Shown: one piece after another, positions 24,188 through 31,874 of the stretch
How the letters are laid out: each line of letters starts with the position of its first letter
Numbering within the stretch: the stretch's first letter is position 1
Assembly: GCA_030725745.1 (NCBI GenBank)
Contig: JANRFH010000003.1
Span: 42,344-106,343, forward strand
Direction of reading: 5' to 3'
Origin: Akkermansiaceae bacterium
GTDB taxonomy: Bacteria; Verrucomicrobiota; Verrucomicrobiia; Verrucomicrobiales; Akkermansiaceae
DNA: 64,000 nucleotides
Notes under the pieces: generated by a model
What the model saw: the letters and a program-made list of their open reading frames with translations, nothing else
Databases searched by the model: none
What the model was told of the DNA's origin: nothing
Position numbers and translations under genes: made by a program

Positions 24188-24204
24188 TTGGCACGGGGTT
24201 TGCT
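24188..24204 (+). promoter_or_regulatory. Sigma-54 (RpoN) promoter of the ammonium transporter
   Basis: TTGGCACGGGGTTTGCT matches the consensus YTGGCACGRNNNTTGCW at every position. The -24 GG is at 24190-24191 and the -12 GC at 24202-24203. Transcription should begin about 24214-24216, leaving a leader of about 63 bases before ATG 24278. The site also rules out the longer ORF start at 24188. Confidence 0.85.
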
Positions 24205-24277
24205 TTTGCCGGGTTTGCCTATCTGCGAACAACCATCGCCAGCTGCGGCAACAACATATCCGACAACCCCGACCAAT

Positions 24278-25753
24278 ATGACCAGACGACAACCAATGAC
24301 AATGCGGGCCCTCGCTATCGCGGCGGCAGCCTGCTTCGCAATCCCTCTGATGCCCGTGACCACCTATGGTCAGGACGAAGAGGTAACAGCACCAACCGAA
24401 GAAGTGGTGGAAACACCCGCACCGGCTGAAGAGCCAGCCGCCGAAGAGCCCACTGAATACCAAGCACTCGTGGAAGGCTACAATGCTGTCGACGACGACG
24501 GCAATCCAGTAGATGTCTCCGAAGCCTTCGACTTTTTCACGGTTTCGATGCTGTGGACGGTAATCGCAGCCGCGATGGTGTTTATCATGCACCTTGGCTT
24601 CGCTACGCTTGAAGCAGGTCTCTGCCAGAAGAAAAACGTGGTGAACATTCTGTTCAAAAACGTCTTCATCATCTGCATCGGACTTCTTACCTACGCGATC
24701 ATCGGCTTCAACACTCATTACCCTGCCGGCAGCTGGCAGATTGATGGCATCCTCGGAATCAACGGTCCGATCGGCGATCTCAATGATGGCAACAACAAGA
24801 CATGGGCTTACGGCGGCCTCGCACTTGCGATGACCGGATATGGAGACTTTATCTTCCAAGCCATGTTTGCAGCTACCGCAGCTACAATCGTTTCCGGAGC
24901 GGTAGCAGAGCGTGTGAAGCTTCCTAGTTTCATGATCTTCGCCACTCTCCTCGTAGCCCTCGGCTACACCGTAGCAGGCTCATGGCACTGGGGTGGAGGC
25001 TTCCTCTCCGCCCTCGAAGTTCCCTTCAAGGACTTCGCTGGCTCCACGGTCGTTCACGGCTTCGGTGGTGCAGCAGCTCTTGCCTGCGTCCTTCTCCTCG
25101 GCGCACGCCGCGGCAAATACACCAAAGACGGAGTCAAACCTATCCTCGGTCACAGCCAGCCACTCGCAGCAATCGGTGTCTTCCTTCTCTTCTTCGGATG
25201 GTTCGGATTCAACGGCGGTTCGGTTCTTTCCGCTGACCCGGGTCCGCTCGGTCTTGTCTTCACCACCACGGCACTCGCTGCGGCAGCAGGCGGAATCACC
25301 TCGATCATCGCATCGTGGGTCATCCTCAAGAAGCCTGACCTCTCGATGGCACTCAACGGCATCCTCGCCGGCCTCGTGAGCATCACGGCAGCTGCAGATG
25401 TGGTTTCCGTCATGGGAGCCGTAGCCGCCGGCGCAGTCGGTGGTGTCCTAGTGGTAGTTTCCATCCTGTTTTTCGACAAGTTCAAGATCGACGATCCGGT
25501 TGGAGCCATCTCCGTCCACGGTGTGTGCGGTATCTGGGGAACTCTCGCTGTTGCGATCTTCGGTGAAGGTTTCAGCATCGTTTCCCAGCTGATCGGCATC
25601 GTATCAGTTTACGGATTCGCATTCATCTTCTCTCTGATTGTCTTCGGTCTCATCAAAGTTGTGATGGGTGTCCGGGTTGACGCTCAGGAAGAAGAAGAAG
25701 GTCTCGACGTGGCTGAGCATGGCTCCCCTGCCTACACGGACAGCCACGCATAA
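24278..25753 (+). CDS. amt: Ammonium transporter (Amt/MEP/Rh family)
   Basis: Taking ATG 24278 gives 491 residues. A signal peptide (RALAIAAAACFAIPLMPVTTYG) and a short acidic Glu/Pro-rich stretch precede about 11 membrane helices. The family pore features are the first His in VVHGFGGAAALA and the second in VHGVCGIWGTLAVA, with the phenylalanine-rich gate region and GGLALAMTGYGDFIFQAMF near the entrance. It moves ammonium or ammonia into the cell. No GlnK gene is adjacent. ATG 24296 and 24302 are other possible starts. A perfect sigma-54 promoter lies upstream and an intrinsic terminator downstream. Confidence 0.95.
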   Translation: MTRRQPMTMRALAIAAAACFAIPLMPVTTYGQDEEVTAPTEEVVETPAPAEEPAAEEPTEYQALVEGYNAVDDDGNPVDVSEAFDFFTVSMLWTVIAAAMVFIMHLGFATLEAGLCQKKNVVNILFKNVFIICIGLLTYAIIGFNTHYPAGSWQIDGILGINGPIGDLNDGNNKTWAYGGLALAMTGYGDFIFQAMFAATAATIVSGAVAERVKLPSFMIFATLLVALGYTVAGSWHWGGGFLSALEVPFKDFAGSTVVHGFGGAAALACVLLLGARRGKYTKDGVKPILGHSQPLAAIGVFLLFFGWFGFNGGSVLSADPGPLGLVFTTTALAAAAGGITSIIASWVILKKPDLSMALNGILAGLVSITAAADVVSVMGAVAAGAVGGVLVVVSILFFDKFKIDDPVGAISVHGVCGIWGTLAVAIFGEGFSIVSQLIGIVSVYGFAFIFSLIVFGLIKVVMGVRVDAQEEEEGLDVAEHGSPAYTDSHA

Positions 25754-25777
25754 TTCCTAGATAAGAATTTTCACAAG

Positions 25778-25808
25778 ACGGGCGAGCCTGAAAAGGTTCG
25801 CCCGTTTT
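25778..25808 (+). terminator. Rho-independent terminator of amt
   Basis: The stem ACGGGCGAGCC with GGTTCGCCCGT (one internal mismatch), loop TGAAAA, is followed by TTTTCG. It lies 25 bases after the amt stop. Confidence 0.85.
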
Positions 25809-25849
25809 CGTTTGCCCGTGGGGCGCGTTCGGATACCAATGACTCAGAT

Positions 25850-26320
25850 ATGAAACGACAGATCATCCGTCTCGGCATGGCCATGCTGATCGTCATAACC
25901 ACGGCCGCCGCAGCTTGGCTATGGACACAGGAATATGAAAGCGATCCTGATCCAGCAGCGCGATTCGTCATCGAGGCGGCCAGAGTAGAGCAAGATCATT
26001 CTCGCTACTGGCTTGAGCTTCATCTGAAGAAAAACGGGACTGAGGAGCACGATTTGTTCAAGCCCGTGCGGTTGATCACTGCGGATGGGGAAATCCACGA
26101 GCCATCGAAAACTGATTTTGCAGGCAACCCGAAAGAAGGCTTCACCGATATCTGGTTCAAATTCTGGCTGGAGAAAAGGGATATGGAGAAAAACATCGAG
26201 CTAAAGATCAACGACGGCACTCTGAAGGTAAAAACCGGAGGTGAAGCCCCGAATCCACCCCAAGGCGAGGACATGGTTTTTAAATCATCCGATTGGAGGA
26301 AATCATGGCTTGGCTTCTGA
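25850..26320 (+). CDS. Secreted or membrane-anchored protein of unknown function
   Basis: I do not recognise this 156-residue protein. An N-terminal hydrophobic helix (LGMAMLIVITTAAAAWLW, about residues 8-25) suggests a signal anchor, followed by a soluble domain with strand-like segments (ARVEQDHSRYWLELHLKKNG, FTDIWFKFWLEKRDMEKNIELKIND). The last codons overlap the coaX start by 16 bases, so the two are co-translated. The start ATG 25850 opens the helix. Confidence 0.7.
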   Translation: MKRQIIRLGMAMLIVITTAAAAWLWTQEYESDPDPAARFVIEAARVEQDHSRYWLELHLKKNGTEEHDLFKPVRLITADGEIHEPSKTDFAGNPKEGFTDIWFKFWLEKRDMEKNIELKINDGTLKVKTGGEAPNPPQGEDMVFKSSDWRKSWLGF

Positions 26321-27042
26321 TCGACAACTCGAACACACGCACAAAATTCGCGCTCGGAGATGAGCGTTCGCTCTCTAATTGGCGCCAAGTGACAGATACG
26401 GCTGGGATGGATTCGGAAATACTCACCACAATCACCTGTGATCTTTCTTTTTCCGCTGTGGCGGTCGCGTCGGTCGTCCCTGAAAAGGCTTCGTTGCTAC
26501 GAGAGTATTTCAGCAAAAACTACCCCTGCCATTTCATAGGCCACCTAAGCCCCCTCGGCTACGGATTCGACCTAGATCATCCCGAACAGATCGGAAACGA
26601 CCGCCTAGCCAATGTTGTGGCTCTCTTAGAGCAACACAGAGCACCCGGCATCGCAGTTGATTTTGGCACCGCAGTCACTTTCAGCGTCCTTTCCGCAGCG
26701 GGAAATTTCTCCGGAGGAGCCATCGCGCCAGGCATGGATGCGATGACACGCTACCTCGCAGATCGCACCGCGCAACTCCCTGCAATCGCGCATACCGAAC
26801 CAAAATCTGCCATTGGCAAAACCACAGAAGAAGCCCTGCTTTCCGGAGCAGTTCATGGCCACCGGGGTATGATTGCAGAGATCATACGCAGGCTGAGGGA
26901 TGAGATAGCGGGAGACCCTAAAGTCATCGCCACCGGTGGGGGCGCTACCTTTGCTGTAGCTGGCATGACGGCCATCGACGCCGTGGATCCCGACCTCACG
27001 CTAGAGGGCGTTCGTAGAGTTGCTGCTCGCGTTTTTGCCTGA
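26305..27042 (+). CDS. coaX: Type III pantothenate kinase
   Basis: Starting at ATG 26305, which has GGAGG 5 bases upstream, the protein has 245 residues. CoaX phosphorylates pantothenate, the first step of coenzyme A synthesis; unlike type I enzymes it is a P-loop-free ASKHA kinase. Motifs are the phosphate-binding D7 in IDNSNTRTKFAL, the GNDRLANVVAL block, AVDFGTAVTFSVL and the ATGGGATFAVAG adenosine-binding end. It overlaps the upstream hypothetical gene by 16 bases and is followed by a ROK kinase. Confidence 0.93.
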   Translation: MAWLLIDNSNTRTKFALGDERSLSNWRQVTDTAGMDSEILTTITCDLSFSAVAVASVVPEKASLLREYFSKNYPCHFIGHLSPLGYGFDLDHPEQIGNDRLANVVALLEQHRAPGIAVDFGTAVTFSVLSAAGNFSGGAIAPGMDAMTRYLADRTAQLPAIAHTEPKSAIGKTTEEALLSGAVHGHRGMIAEIIRRLRDEIAGDPKVIATGGGATFAVAGMTAIDAVDPDLTLEGVRRVAARVFA

Positions 27043-27125
27043 GTCTGAAATGGCTCGCAAGAGCCGACCGAATTGGTTTGCCCGTAGCGGTGATCCGTTT
27101 CCAAATACCTGCAACTTTTCCAGAA

Positions 27126-28067
27126 ATGAGTAAATCACCCCTAGCCATCGGCATCGACTTCGGAGGAACCAGCGTCAAAACAGGCGTGGTGAGGGGCACA
27201 GAAATCATCGATCAAGCACCGCCAATCGCGACCCAAGATTTCGACGGCCCGGATGCCCTGATCCAAACTATCATCCGTACCGTCAATGATCTGCGCGAAC
27301 ACCATCCAGACATCGCAGCAGTCGGCGTAGGCATGCCGGGCTTTGTGGATTTCGGAAAAGGAGTCGTCATAAACCTCACCAACGTCCGCAGCTGGGCGAA
27401 CATCCCGCTGCGGGACATGCTTTCTACGGAGCTGAAGCTACCCGTCGCCGCAGACAACGACGCGAATTGCATGGCCTTCGCGGAGTGGAAACTGGGGGCA
27501 GGAAGGAATTACGAGCACCTTGTATGCGTCGCGCTTGGCACAGGAGTCGGCGGCGGAGTCATCGCCAATGGCGCGATGGTGCGCGGCGGTGCCTTCGGCG
27601 CTGGGGAGATCGGTCAGACATCCATCGACTACCAAGGCAGAAAAGGCCATTACGGAAACCTCGGGGCGCTGGAAGATTACATCGGTAATCAAGAAATCTC
27701 CCGTGACGCAAAAGCCGCCTACGCAGAGACAGGCATCACCCGCGATATTGAGGACTGCAGCCCAGCGGCATTGGCAGAAGCGGCACGAATGGGTGATCCT
27801 ATAGCGCTGGCTAGGTGGGAATTCGTAGGGCGCTCTCTTGCGACGGCGATGATGAACGTCTGCTGGCTGCTCAATCCGCAGGCCATCGTTATCGGCGGCG
27901 GAGTCGCTCGCGCCGGGGATTTGCTCTTCAACCCCTTCCGCGAACACCTCCTCCGCCAGCTTTCCGGCCCCTTCAGCGAGGGGCTGGCTATCCTCCCCGC
28001 TGCTTTTGGGCACGAGGCAGGAACCATTGGCGCAGCGGCTCTCGCCCTCCACGAGGCAGGACTCTGA
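27126..28067 (+). CDS. ROK-family sugar kinase (glucokinase-like) lacking the zinc motif
   Basis: Starting at ATG 27126 (MSKSPLAIGIDFGG), the protein has 313 residues. ROK features are the phosphate loop IDFGGTSVKTG, DNDANCMAFAEWKLGAG with the catalytic Asp, GTGVGGGVIANG and GEIGQTSID, and IVIGGGVARAG near the end. The ROK zinc motif (CxCGxxGCxE) is replaced by GHYGNLGALE; every cysteine is missing. Glucose phosphorylation with ATP is likely, though mannose or N-acetylated sugars are not excluded. It lies 83 bases after coaX. Confidence 0.88.
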   Translation: MSKSPLAIGIDFGGTSVKTGVVRGTEIIDQAPPIATQDFDGPDALIQTIIRTVNDLREHHPDIAAVGVGMPGFVDFGKGVVINLTNVRSWANIPLRDMLSTELKLPVAADNDANCMAFAEWKLGAGRNYEHLVCVALGTGVGGGVIANGAMVRGGAFGAGEIGQTSIDYQGRKGHYGNLGALEDYIGNQEISRDAKAAYAETGITRDIEDCSPAALAEAARMGDPIALARWEFVGRSLATAMMNVCWLLNPQAIVIGGGVARAGDLLFNPFREHLLRQLSGPFSEGLAILPAAFGHEAGTIGAAALALHEAGL

Positions 28068-28073
28068 GGCTTT

Positions 28074-28538
28074 CTACGAAACTCCGCTCACCTTCATCGG
28101 AGGCGCATCGAGCACATCTCCCACGCGCTTCCCGAGTAGCTTTTCATAAAGCGGACTCTCTGGACTCAGCAGGGTGATCTCCTTGCCGTCATGCATCACC
28201 TCCAGCCCGCCTGATGCCGGAGCGAGTAGGAAAAACGCGCTTTCCCGGCTCATCGCGGGCTTCATCTCCACCAACGCTCCCCCATCAATTTCCTCATCCG
28301 CAGCAAAGTCACGCAGCCTGACATTCTCGAAAACCCGCAGCGTTCCTGCGAGTTCCTTCACATGTTTCGCCTGCCCTGTGGCAAGATAAGATTCCTCCAA
28401 ACTACGTGTGTCATACTTGCTTTCAGCCTTTGATCCCGGATCCGTTGCGGCAGCGTGAGCATCCATCGCTGCCTTAGATAATCGCTCCAGCCTGCTGCGC
28501 AATTCCTTGCATATCGATGCGATGAGTTCGTCTTTCAT
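28074..28538 (-). CDS. GreA/GreB-family transcription factor-like protein
   Basis: I chose ATG 28538 (MKDELIASICKEL), giving 154 residues; the frame runs on into a region that overlaps the leader of ilvC. The N-terminal half is helical (LRSRLERLSKAAMDAHAAAT, AESKYDTRSLEESYLATGQ) and the C-terminal half has the FKBP-like GreA/B fold with VEMKPAMSRESAFFLLAPASGG and the closing SPESPLYEKLLGKRVGDVL. It resembles the short GreA/B-like factors of Proteobacteria that bind RNA polymerase. It may act in the secondary channel. Its target is unknown. Confidence 0.75.
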   Translation of the reverse strand: MKDELIASICKELRSRLERLSKAAMDAHAAATDPGSKAESKYDTRSLEESYLATGQAKHVKELAGTLRVFENVRLRDFAADEEIDGGALVEMKPAMSRESAFFLLAPASGGLEVMHDGKEITLLSPESPLYEKLLGKRVGDVLDAPPMKVSGVS

Positions 28539-28695
28539 GGAAATAGAAGGGCAGTTTTGAGGCAAATCCCATACTGTGCAACACATTGCCGCAAGTGCAG
28601 GCTTGACCCCGCCTTACTGCCTATGCAGTTTGTCCGCCCCGTCGGTGCCTAGGTGGCTACCCGGCGGCAATAACGAACTCACACATCGATCAGGT

Positions 28696-29742
28696 ATGGC
28701 TGCGAAGATTTATACAAACAAGGACGCGAATCTCACTTCGCTTAAGAAGAAGACTCTCGCCGTGATCGGCTTCGGCTCACAAGGCCACGCCCACGCACTT
28801 AACCTCAAGGACAGTGGCCTCAAGGTCATCATCGGCCTTTACAAGAAATCCAAGTCACGCGAAGTCGCCGCAAAGCTCGGCTTCGAGGTCATGGACACCG
28901 CGGATGCAGTAAAAGCAGCTGACGTCATTTTCGTCGCCACTCCTGACACCGTCATTCCTGCCGTTTACAACAAGGACATCGCTCCTCACCTCACCAAGGG
29001 CAAGACTCTCCTTTTCTCACACGGTTTCGCCGTTCACTTCAAAACCATCGAATGCCCTGACTTCGTGGACGTGATCCTAGTCGCGCCAAAAGGCCCTGGC
29101 CACACCGTCCGTTCACAATTCGTTGACGGAAAAGGTGTTCCCGGCCTCATCGCCGTGCATCAGGACGTTTCCGGAAAAGCAAAAGCCACCGCACTCGCAT
29201 GGTCACGCGGCGTAGGCTGCACACGCGCCGGTGTGTTCGAAACCAACTTCCGCGAGGAAACCGTTACCGACCTCTTCGGTGAGCAAGTCGTTCTCTGCGG
29301 CGGTGCTTCCGCACTCGTCAAAGCGGGCTTCGAAGTTCTCGTCGAGGCGGGCTTCCAGCCAGAGATGGCCTACTTCGAGTGCCTTCACGAACTGAAGCTT
29401 ATCGTCGACCTCATGAACGAAGCTGGCATCGCCGGCATGCGTTTCTCCATCTCCGAGACCGCCGAGTGGGGTGACGTTTCCGTAGGGCCTAAAATCATCG
29501 ACGCCTCTGTCAAGAAGCGCATGGTCAAGCAACTCAAGGAAATCGAAAACGGCAAATTCGCCAAAGAGTGGATCGCCGAATACGAAGGCGGCTACAAGGT
29601 TTTCAACGCACTCCGCAAGGAAGGCGCAAACCATCAGATCGAAAAAGTCGGCGCGAAACTCCGCTCCACCATGAGCTGGATTAAGCAAACCAAACTTAAG
29701 AAAGGCGCAAGCCAAGCAAGCTACGTCTCTTCTTCGAAGTAA
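28696..29742 (+). CDS. ilvC: Ketol-acid reductoisomerase, class I
   Basis: Starting at ATG 28696 ([13 protein letters not shown]), the protein has 348 residues. It catalyses the alkyl shift and NADPH reduction in valine, leucine and isoleucine synthesis. Motifs are [18 protein letters not shown] (Rossmann loop, with [11 protein letters not shown] as the specificity segment), [35 protein letters not shown], and the Mg-binding Glu region [21 protein letters not shown] 28696 is preferred to 28576 because the family starts there. An intrinsic terminator follows. No leader peptide or T-box is visible upstream. Confidence 0.96.
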   Translation: MAAKIYTNKDANLTSLKKKTLAVIGFGSQGHAHALNLKDSGLKVIIGLYKKSKSREVAAKLGFEVMDTADAVKAADVIFVATPDTVIPAVYNKDIAPHLTKGKTLLFSHGFAVHFKTIECPDFVDVILVAPKGPGHTVRSQFVDGKGVPGLIAVHQDVSGKAKATALAWSRGVGCTRAGVFETNFREETVTDLFGEQVVLCGGASALVKAGFEVLVEAGFQPEMAYFECLHELKLIVDLMNEAGIAGMRFSISETAEWGDVSVGPKIIDASVKKRMVKQLKEIENGKFAKEWIAEYEGGYKVFNALRKEGANHQIEKVGAKLRSTMSWIKQTKLKKGASQASYVSSSK

Positions 29743-29755
29743 GCAGAATTTCACA

Positions 29756-29792
29756 AAAACCCGGTCGCCTCACGGTGACCGGGTTTTTTTGT
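29756..29792. terminator. Rho-independent terminator after ilvC
   Basis: AACCCGGTCGCC pairs with GGTGACCGGGTT (one mismatch) around a TCAC loop and is followed by seven Ts on the plus strand, 14 bases after the ilvC stop. On the minus strand the same stem has an A-run before and a run of Ts after, so it may also serve the epimerase gene. Confidence 0.9.
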
Positions 29793-29801
29793 GACTAAAA
29801 C

Positions 29802-30803
29802 TTAACGTGTGGCCGCTGGAACCCAGGCACGAGCACCTGTGCTGCGGCGCTCGCTTTCCCTGAAGAAACCTTTCAGCCCCTGTCTCGATTCCAGATCGCC
29901 GATGGCATCTGCCGCTTTCGCATAGCGCCAGCGGAAGCCAGCTTCGCGCAGCCTCAGAGGCTCTGCCCACCGGCTTTTCAGGACGAGTTCAGTCTCGGTA
30001 TCCATAAATGCCGCGCCGATCGCCAGCATCCACTTCGCCGCAGGCAGCCCGATCGGCATTCCCACAGTCTCACGGAAATAGCGCATGTATTCACGGTTCG
30101 TCGGATGATCCGGAGCGGTCACATTAACAATGCCATCCATGAAAGGATCCCGAACCACGAAATCCACAGCTCTCAGGAAATCTTCCATGTGAATCCAGCT
30201 AATCCTTTGTTGCCCACCACCCATCGTTCCTCCCAGTGCCTTGTTGGTGAGGCCTGTCAGAACATCGTAAACGGTCTCCGGCTCGTTCGCCAAAACCATG
30301 CCGATACGCATCGCGACCTTGCGCGTTTCCGCAGGGATCTTCGCACCGAAAAACGCATCCTCCCACGCCTGCGCGACGTCACACGAAAACCCTTTTCCGG
30401 GCTCGCCATTCCACTCGTCCTGCGGCTTGTCCTCGGCATGCCGATACCATGTCGCGGTGCTCGCATTGATCCAAAGCTTGGGCGGAACACGGCACTCTGC
30501 GATGGCGCGACCGATCAGTTCCGTGGTTTCCACACGGCTATTGACGAGTGCCTTTCGGTTTTCCTCATTGTAGCGGCAGTTCACACTCTTGCCTGCCAGA
30601 TTGATGACAAGCTCCGCGCCTTCCATCGCGTATGCCCATGGGCCGATGGTTTTCCCATCCCAAGCTAGGAACATGCCGTCGCCACTCCATCCTTTTTTGT
30701 TCCGGGCGATGGCTACGACTTCCCTACCGGTTCTTGCGAAATGGCGGCTGAGATAACGGCCTAGAAAACCGTTCGCTCCTATAATAACGACTGTACTGTT
30801 CAT
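29802..30803 (-). CDS. TIGR01777-family NAD-dependent epimerase-like protein
   Basis: Using ATG 30803 gives 333 residues; a start at 30830 would overlap the upstream regulator. It is an extended SDR: IIGANGFLGRYLSRHFARTG, AELVINLAGKSVNCRY, STATWYRHAEDK (the active-site region) and MGGGQQRISWIHMEDFLRAVDF, the last being the TIGR01777 signature. The E. coli YfcH and cyanobacterial members suggest a cell division or nucleotide-sugar role, none proven. It starts 19 bases after the stop of the GbsR-type gene, so the two are likely in one transcript. Confidence 0.88.
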   Translation of the reverse strand: MNSTVVIIGANGFLGRYLSRHFARTGREVVAIARNKKGWSGDGMFLAWDGKTIGPWAYAMEGAELVINLAGKSVNCRYNEENRKALVNSRVETTELIGRAIAECRVPPKLWINASTATWYRHAEDKPQDEWNGEPGKGFSCDVAQAWEDAFFGAKIPAETRKVAMRIGMVLANEPETVYDVLTGLTNKALGGTMGGGQQRISWIHMEDFLRAVDFVVRDPFMDGIVNVTAPDHPTNREYMRYFRETVGMPIGLPAAKWMLAIGAAFMDTETELVLKSRWAEPLRLREAGFRWRYAKAADAIGDLESRQGLKGFFRESERRSTGARAWVPAATR

Positions 30804-30822
30804 TCTGAAAATTGGTAAAATC

Positions 30823-31353
30823 TCATCCAAGAATTTTGGTCGCCAACTGAAGGGCTAGACCGTGTTTCATCGATGAAATCTTGTCTGACATTTTCGAAGC
30901 GAAGCCGACGAATTCACCCAGCTGCTTCACCTGATTGTGAAAAGCCTCTGCTTCCACTCCTTTGATTCCCTTAGTTTCCTCAGCACACCTATTTAGGATC
31001 TCAAGGGCGGGCTCGATTTCACGGCGCTTCCTCTCGCGGGTGATGATTGTGAACATTTTCCACACATCCTTCTCCGCTTCATAGAAATCCCGACGCTCGC
31101 CCTTCACTACAATCATTCGAATCAGCCCCCAGTTCACGAGTTCCTTGAGATTCGTATGAGCATTTCCCCGGCTCGCCTCAAGCTCCGCCATGACATCATC
31201 CGTGCACATCGGCTCAGGCGATGTCATTAGCAGCGCATGAATCTGCGCCATCGTGCGGTTGATCCCCCATTGCGTGCCCAATGCACCCCACTGCGCCACA
31301 AACTCATCTCGCGACCGCTTCAAACTATCTTCTGCAACCTTCATAATTTTCAT
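30823..31353 (-). CDS. GbsR/MarR-family transcriptional regulator
   Basis: This 176-residue protein has a winged helix-turn-helix of the GbsR type: FVAQWGALGTQWGINRTMAQ, then LMTSPEPMCTDDVMAELEASRGNAHTNLK and a wing with VVKGERRDFYEAE. The long helical C-terminal part (WKMFTIITRERKRREIEPAL...) is dimerising in family members. GbsR represses choline-to-glycine-betaine genes in Bacillus; here it lies directly before the epimerase gene, which it may control, but that is inference from position. ATG 31344 (MKVAEDS) is another start. Confidence 0.82.
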   Translation of the reverse strand: MKIMKVAEDSLKRSRDEFVAQWGALGTQWGINRTMAQIHALLMTSPEPMCTDDVMAELEASRGNAHTNLKELVNWGLIRMIVVKGERRDFYEAEKDVWKMFTIITRERKRREIEPALEILNRCAEETKGIKGVEAEAFHNQVKQLGEFVGFASKMSDKISSMKHGLALQLATKILG

Positions 31354-31412
31354 TATTTACTGAAACTTCGATATTTCAAGCGTTATTTTCTAGAATCCGG
31401 AAATTACGGGCA

Positions 31413-31448
31413 CAAAAAAACCGCTTTCCACCGGGGGCAGAAAACGGC
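31413..31448 (-). terminator. Rho-independent terminator of the HTH gene
   Basis: On the minus strand GCCGTTTTC pairs with GAAAGCGGT (one G-T pair and one mismatch) and is followed by seven Ts, about 20 bases after the stop of the HTH gene at 31469. Confidence 0.8.
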
Positions 31449-31468
31449 TGTTGATTTGAATATGCGGA

Positions 31469-31804
31469 TCAGAGGGAAGCCTTGAGAGCCTCGAACTTCG
31501 TGCGCTTGGAGTTCAGATCGCGCTCAAGTTGGGCGATTTCCTGACCAAGAGTCAGCATAGTTGCCAGCTTGTTTTGCATAGAGCCTTTGCCGCCGGATGC
31601 TTTGGAAATCTTGCCGGAAACTCCTGCGTTCTTCAGCCAATTAGAAATGGTAAGCTGGGAGATGCCGAACTTTGCTGCTGCGGAGCTCTGTCCACCACGC
31701 CCATTGGAAACGTTATAGTCCTGAACGTATGTCACGACTTTGCTCTTCTCTTCCGAAGTGTAGCGTTTGCCGCGGACGATGTCTTTCTTTTTTGATGTAC
31801 TCAT
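31469..31804 (-). CDS. Small HTH and coiled-coil protein, IS3-orfA-like
   Basis: This 111-residue basic protein has a helix-turn-helix of the transposase_8/IS3 orfA style (YTSEEKSKVVTYVQDYN...AAAKFGISQLTISNWLKNAG) and then a coiled coil (LATMLTLGQEIAQLERDLNSKRTKFEALKAS). There is no orfB, no inverted repeats and no integrase catalytic domain nearby, so it is not an active insertion sequence. It has its own terminator and may be a domesticated DNA-binding protein. A GTAAT-TTT-ATTAC palindrome (31844-31856) lies 40 bases upstream of its start. Confidence 0.75.
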   Translation of the reverse strand: MSTSKKKDIVRGKRYTSEEKSKVVTYVQDYNVSNGRGGQSSAAAKFGISQLTISNWLKNAGVSGKISKASGGKGSMQNKLATMLTLGQEIAQLERDLNSKRTKFEALKASL

Positions 31805-31843
31805 TGCGAGGTGAAACTAATAGCCACTTAAGAAGTAATGCAA

Positions 31844-31856
31844 GTAATTTTATTAC
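31844..31856. promoter_or_regulatory. Palindrome in the promoter region of the HTH gene
   Basis: GTAAT and ATTAC flank a TTT centre, 40 bases upstream of the HTH start, in an A+T-rich 70-base gap between two minus-strand genes. It could be an autoregulatory operator of that HTH protein, but no binding data or second copy supports it. Confidence 0.3.
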
Positions 31857-31874
31857 AATGCAAATTTTGCGGCC

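Noticed and set aside
28586..28695. Possible leader RNA or T-box in front of ilvC
   Set aside because: Some complementary GC-rich bases (CCGCC, GGCGG) exist but there is no T-box sequence, no leader peptide with branched-chain codons and no terminator before the start.
31469..31804. Insertion sequence at the orphan HTH gene
   Set aside because: No orfB, no terminal inverted repeats and no target duplication were seen.
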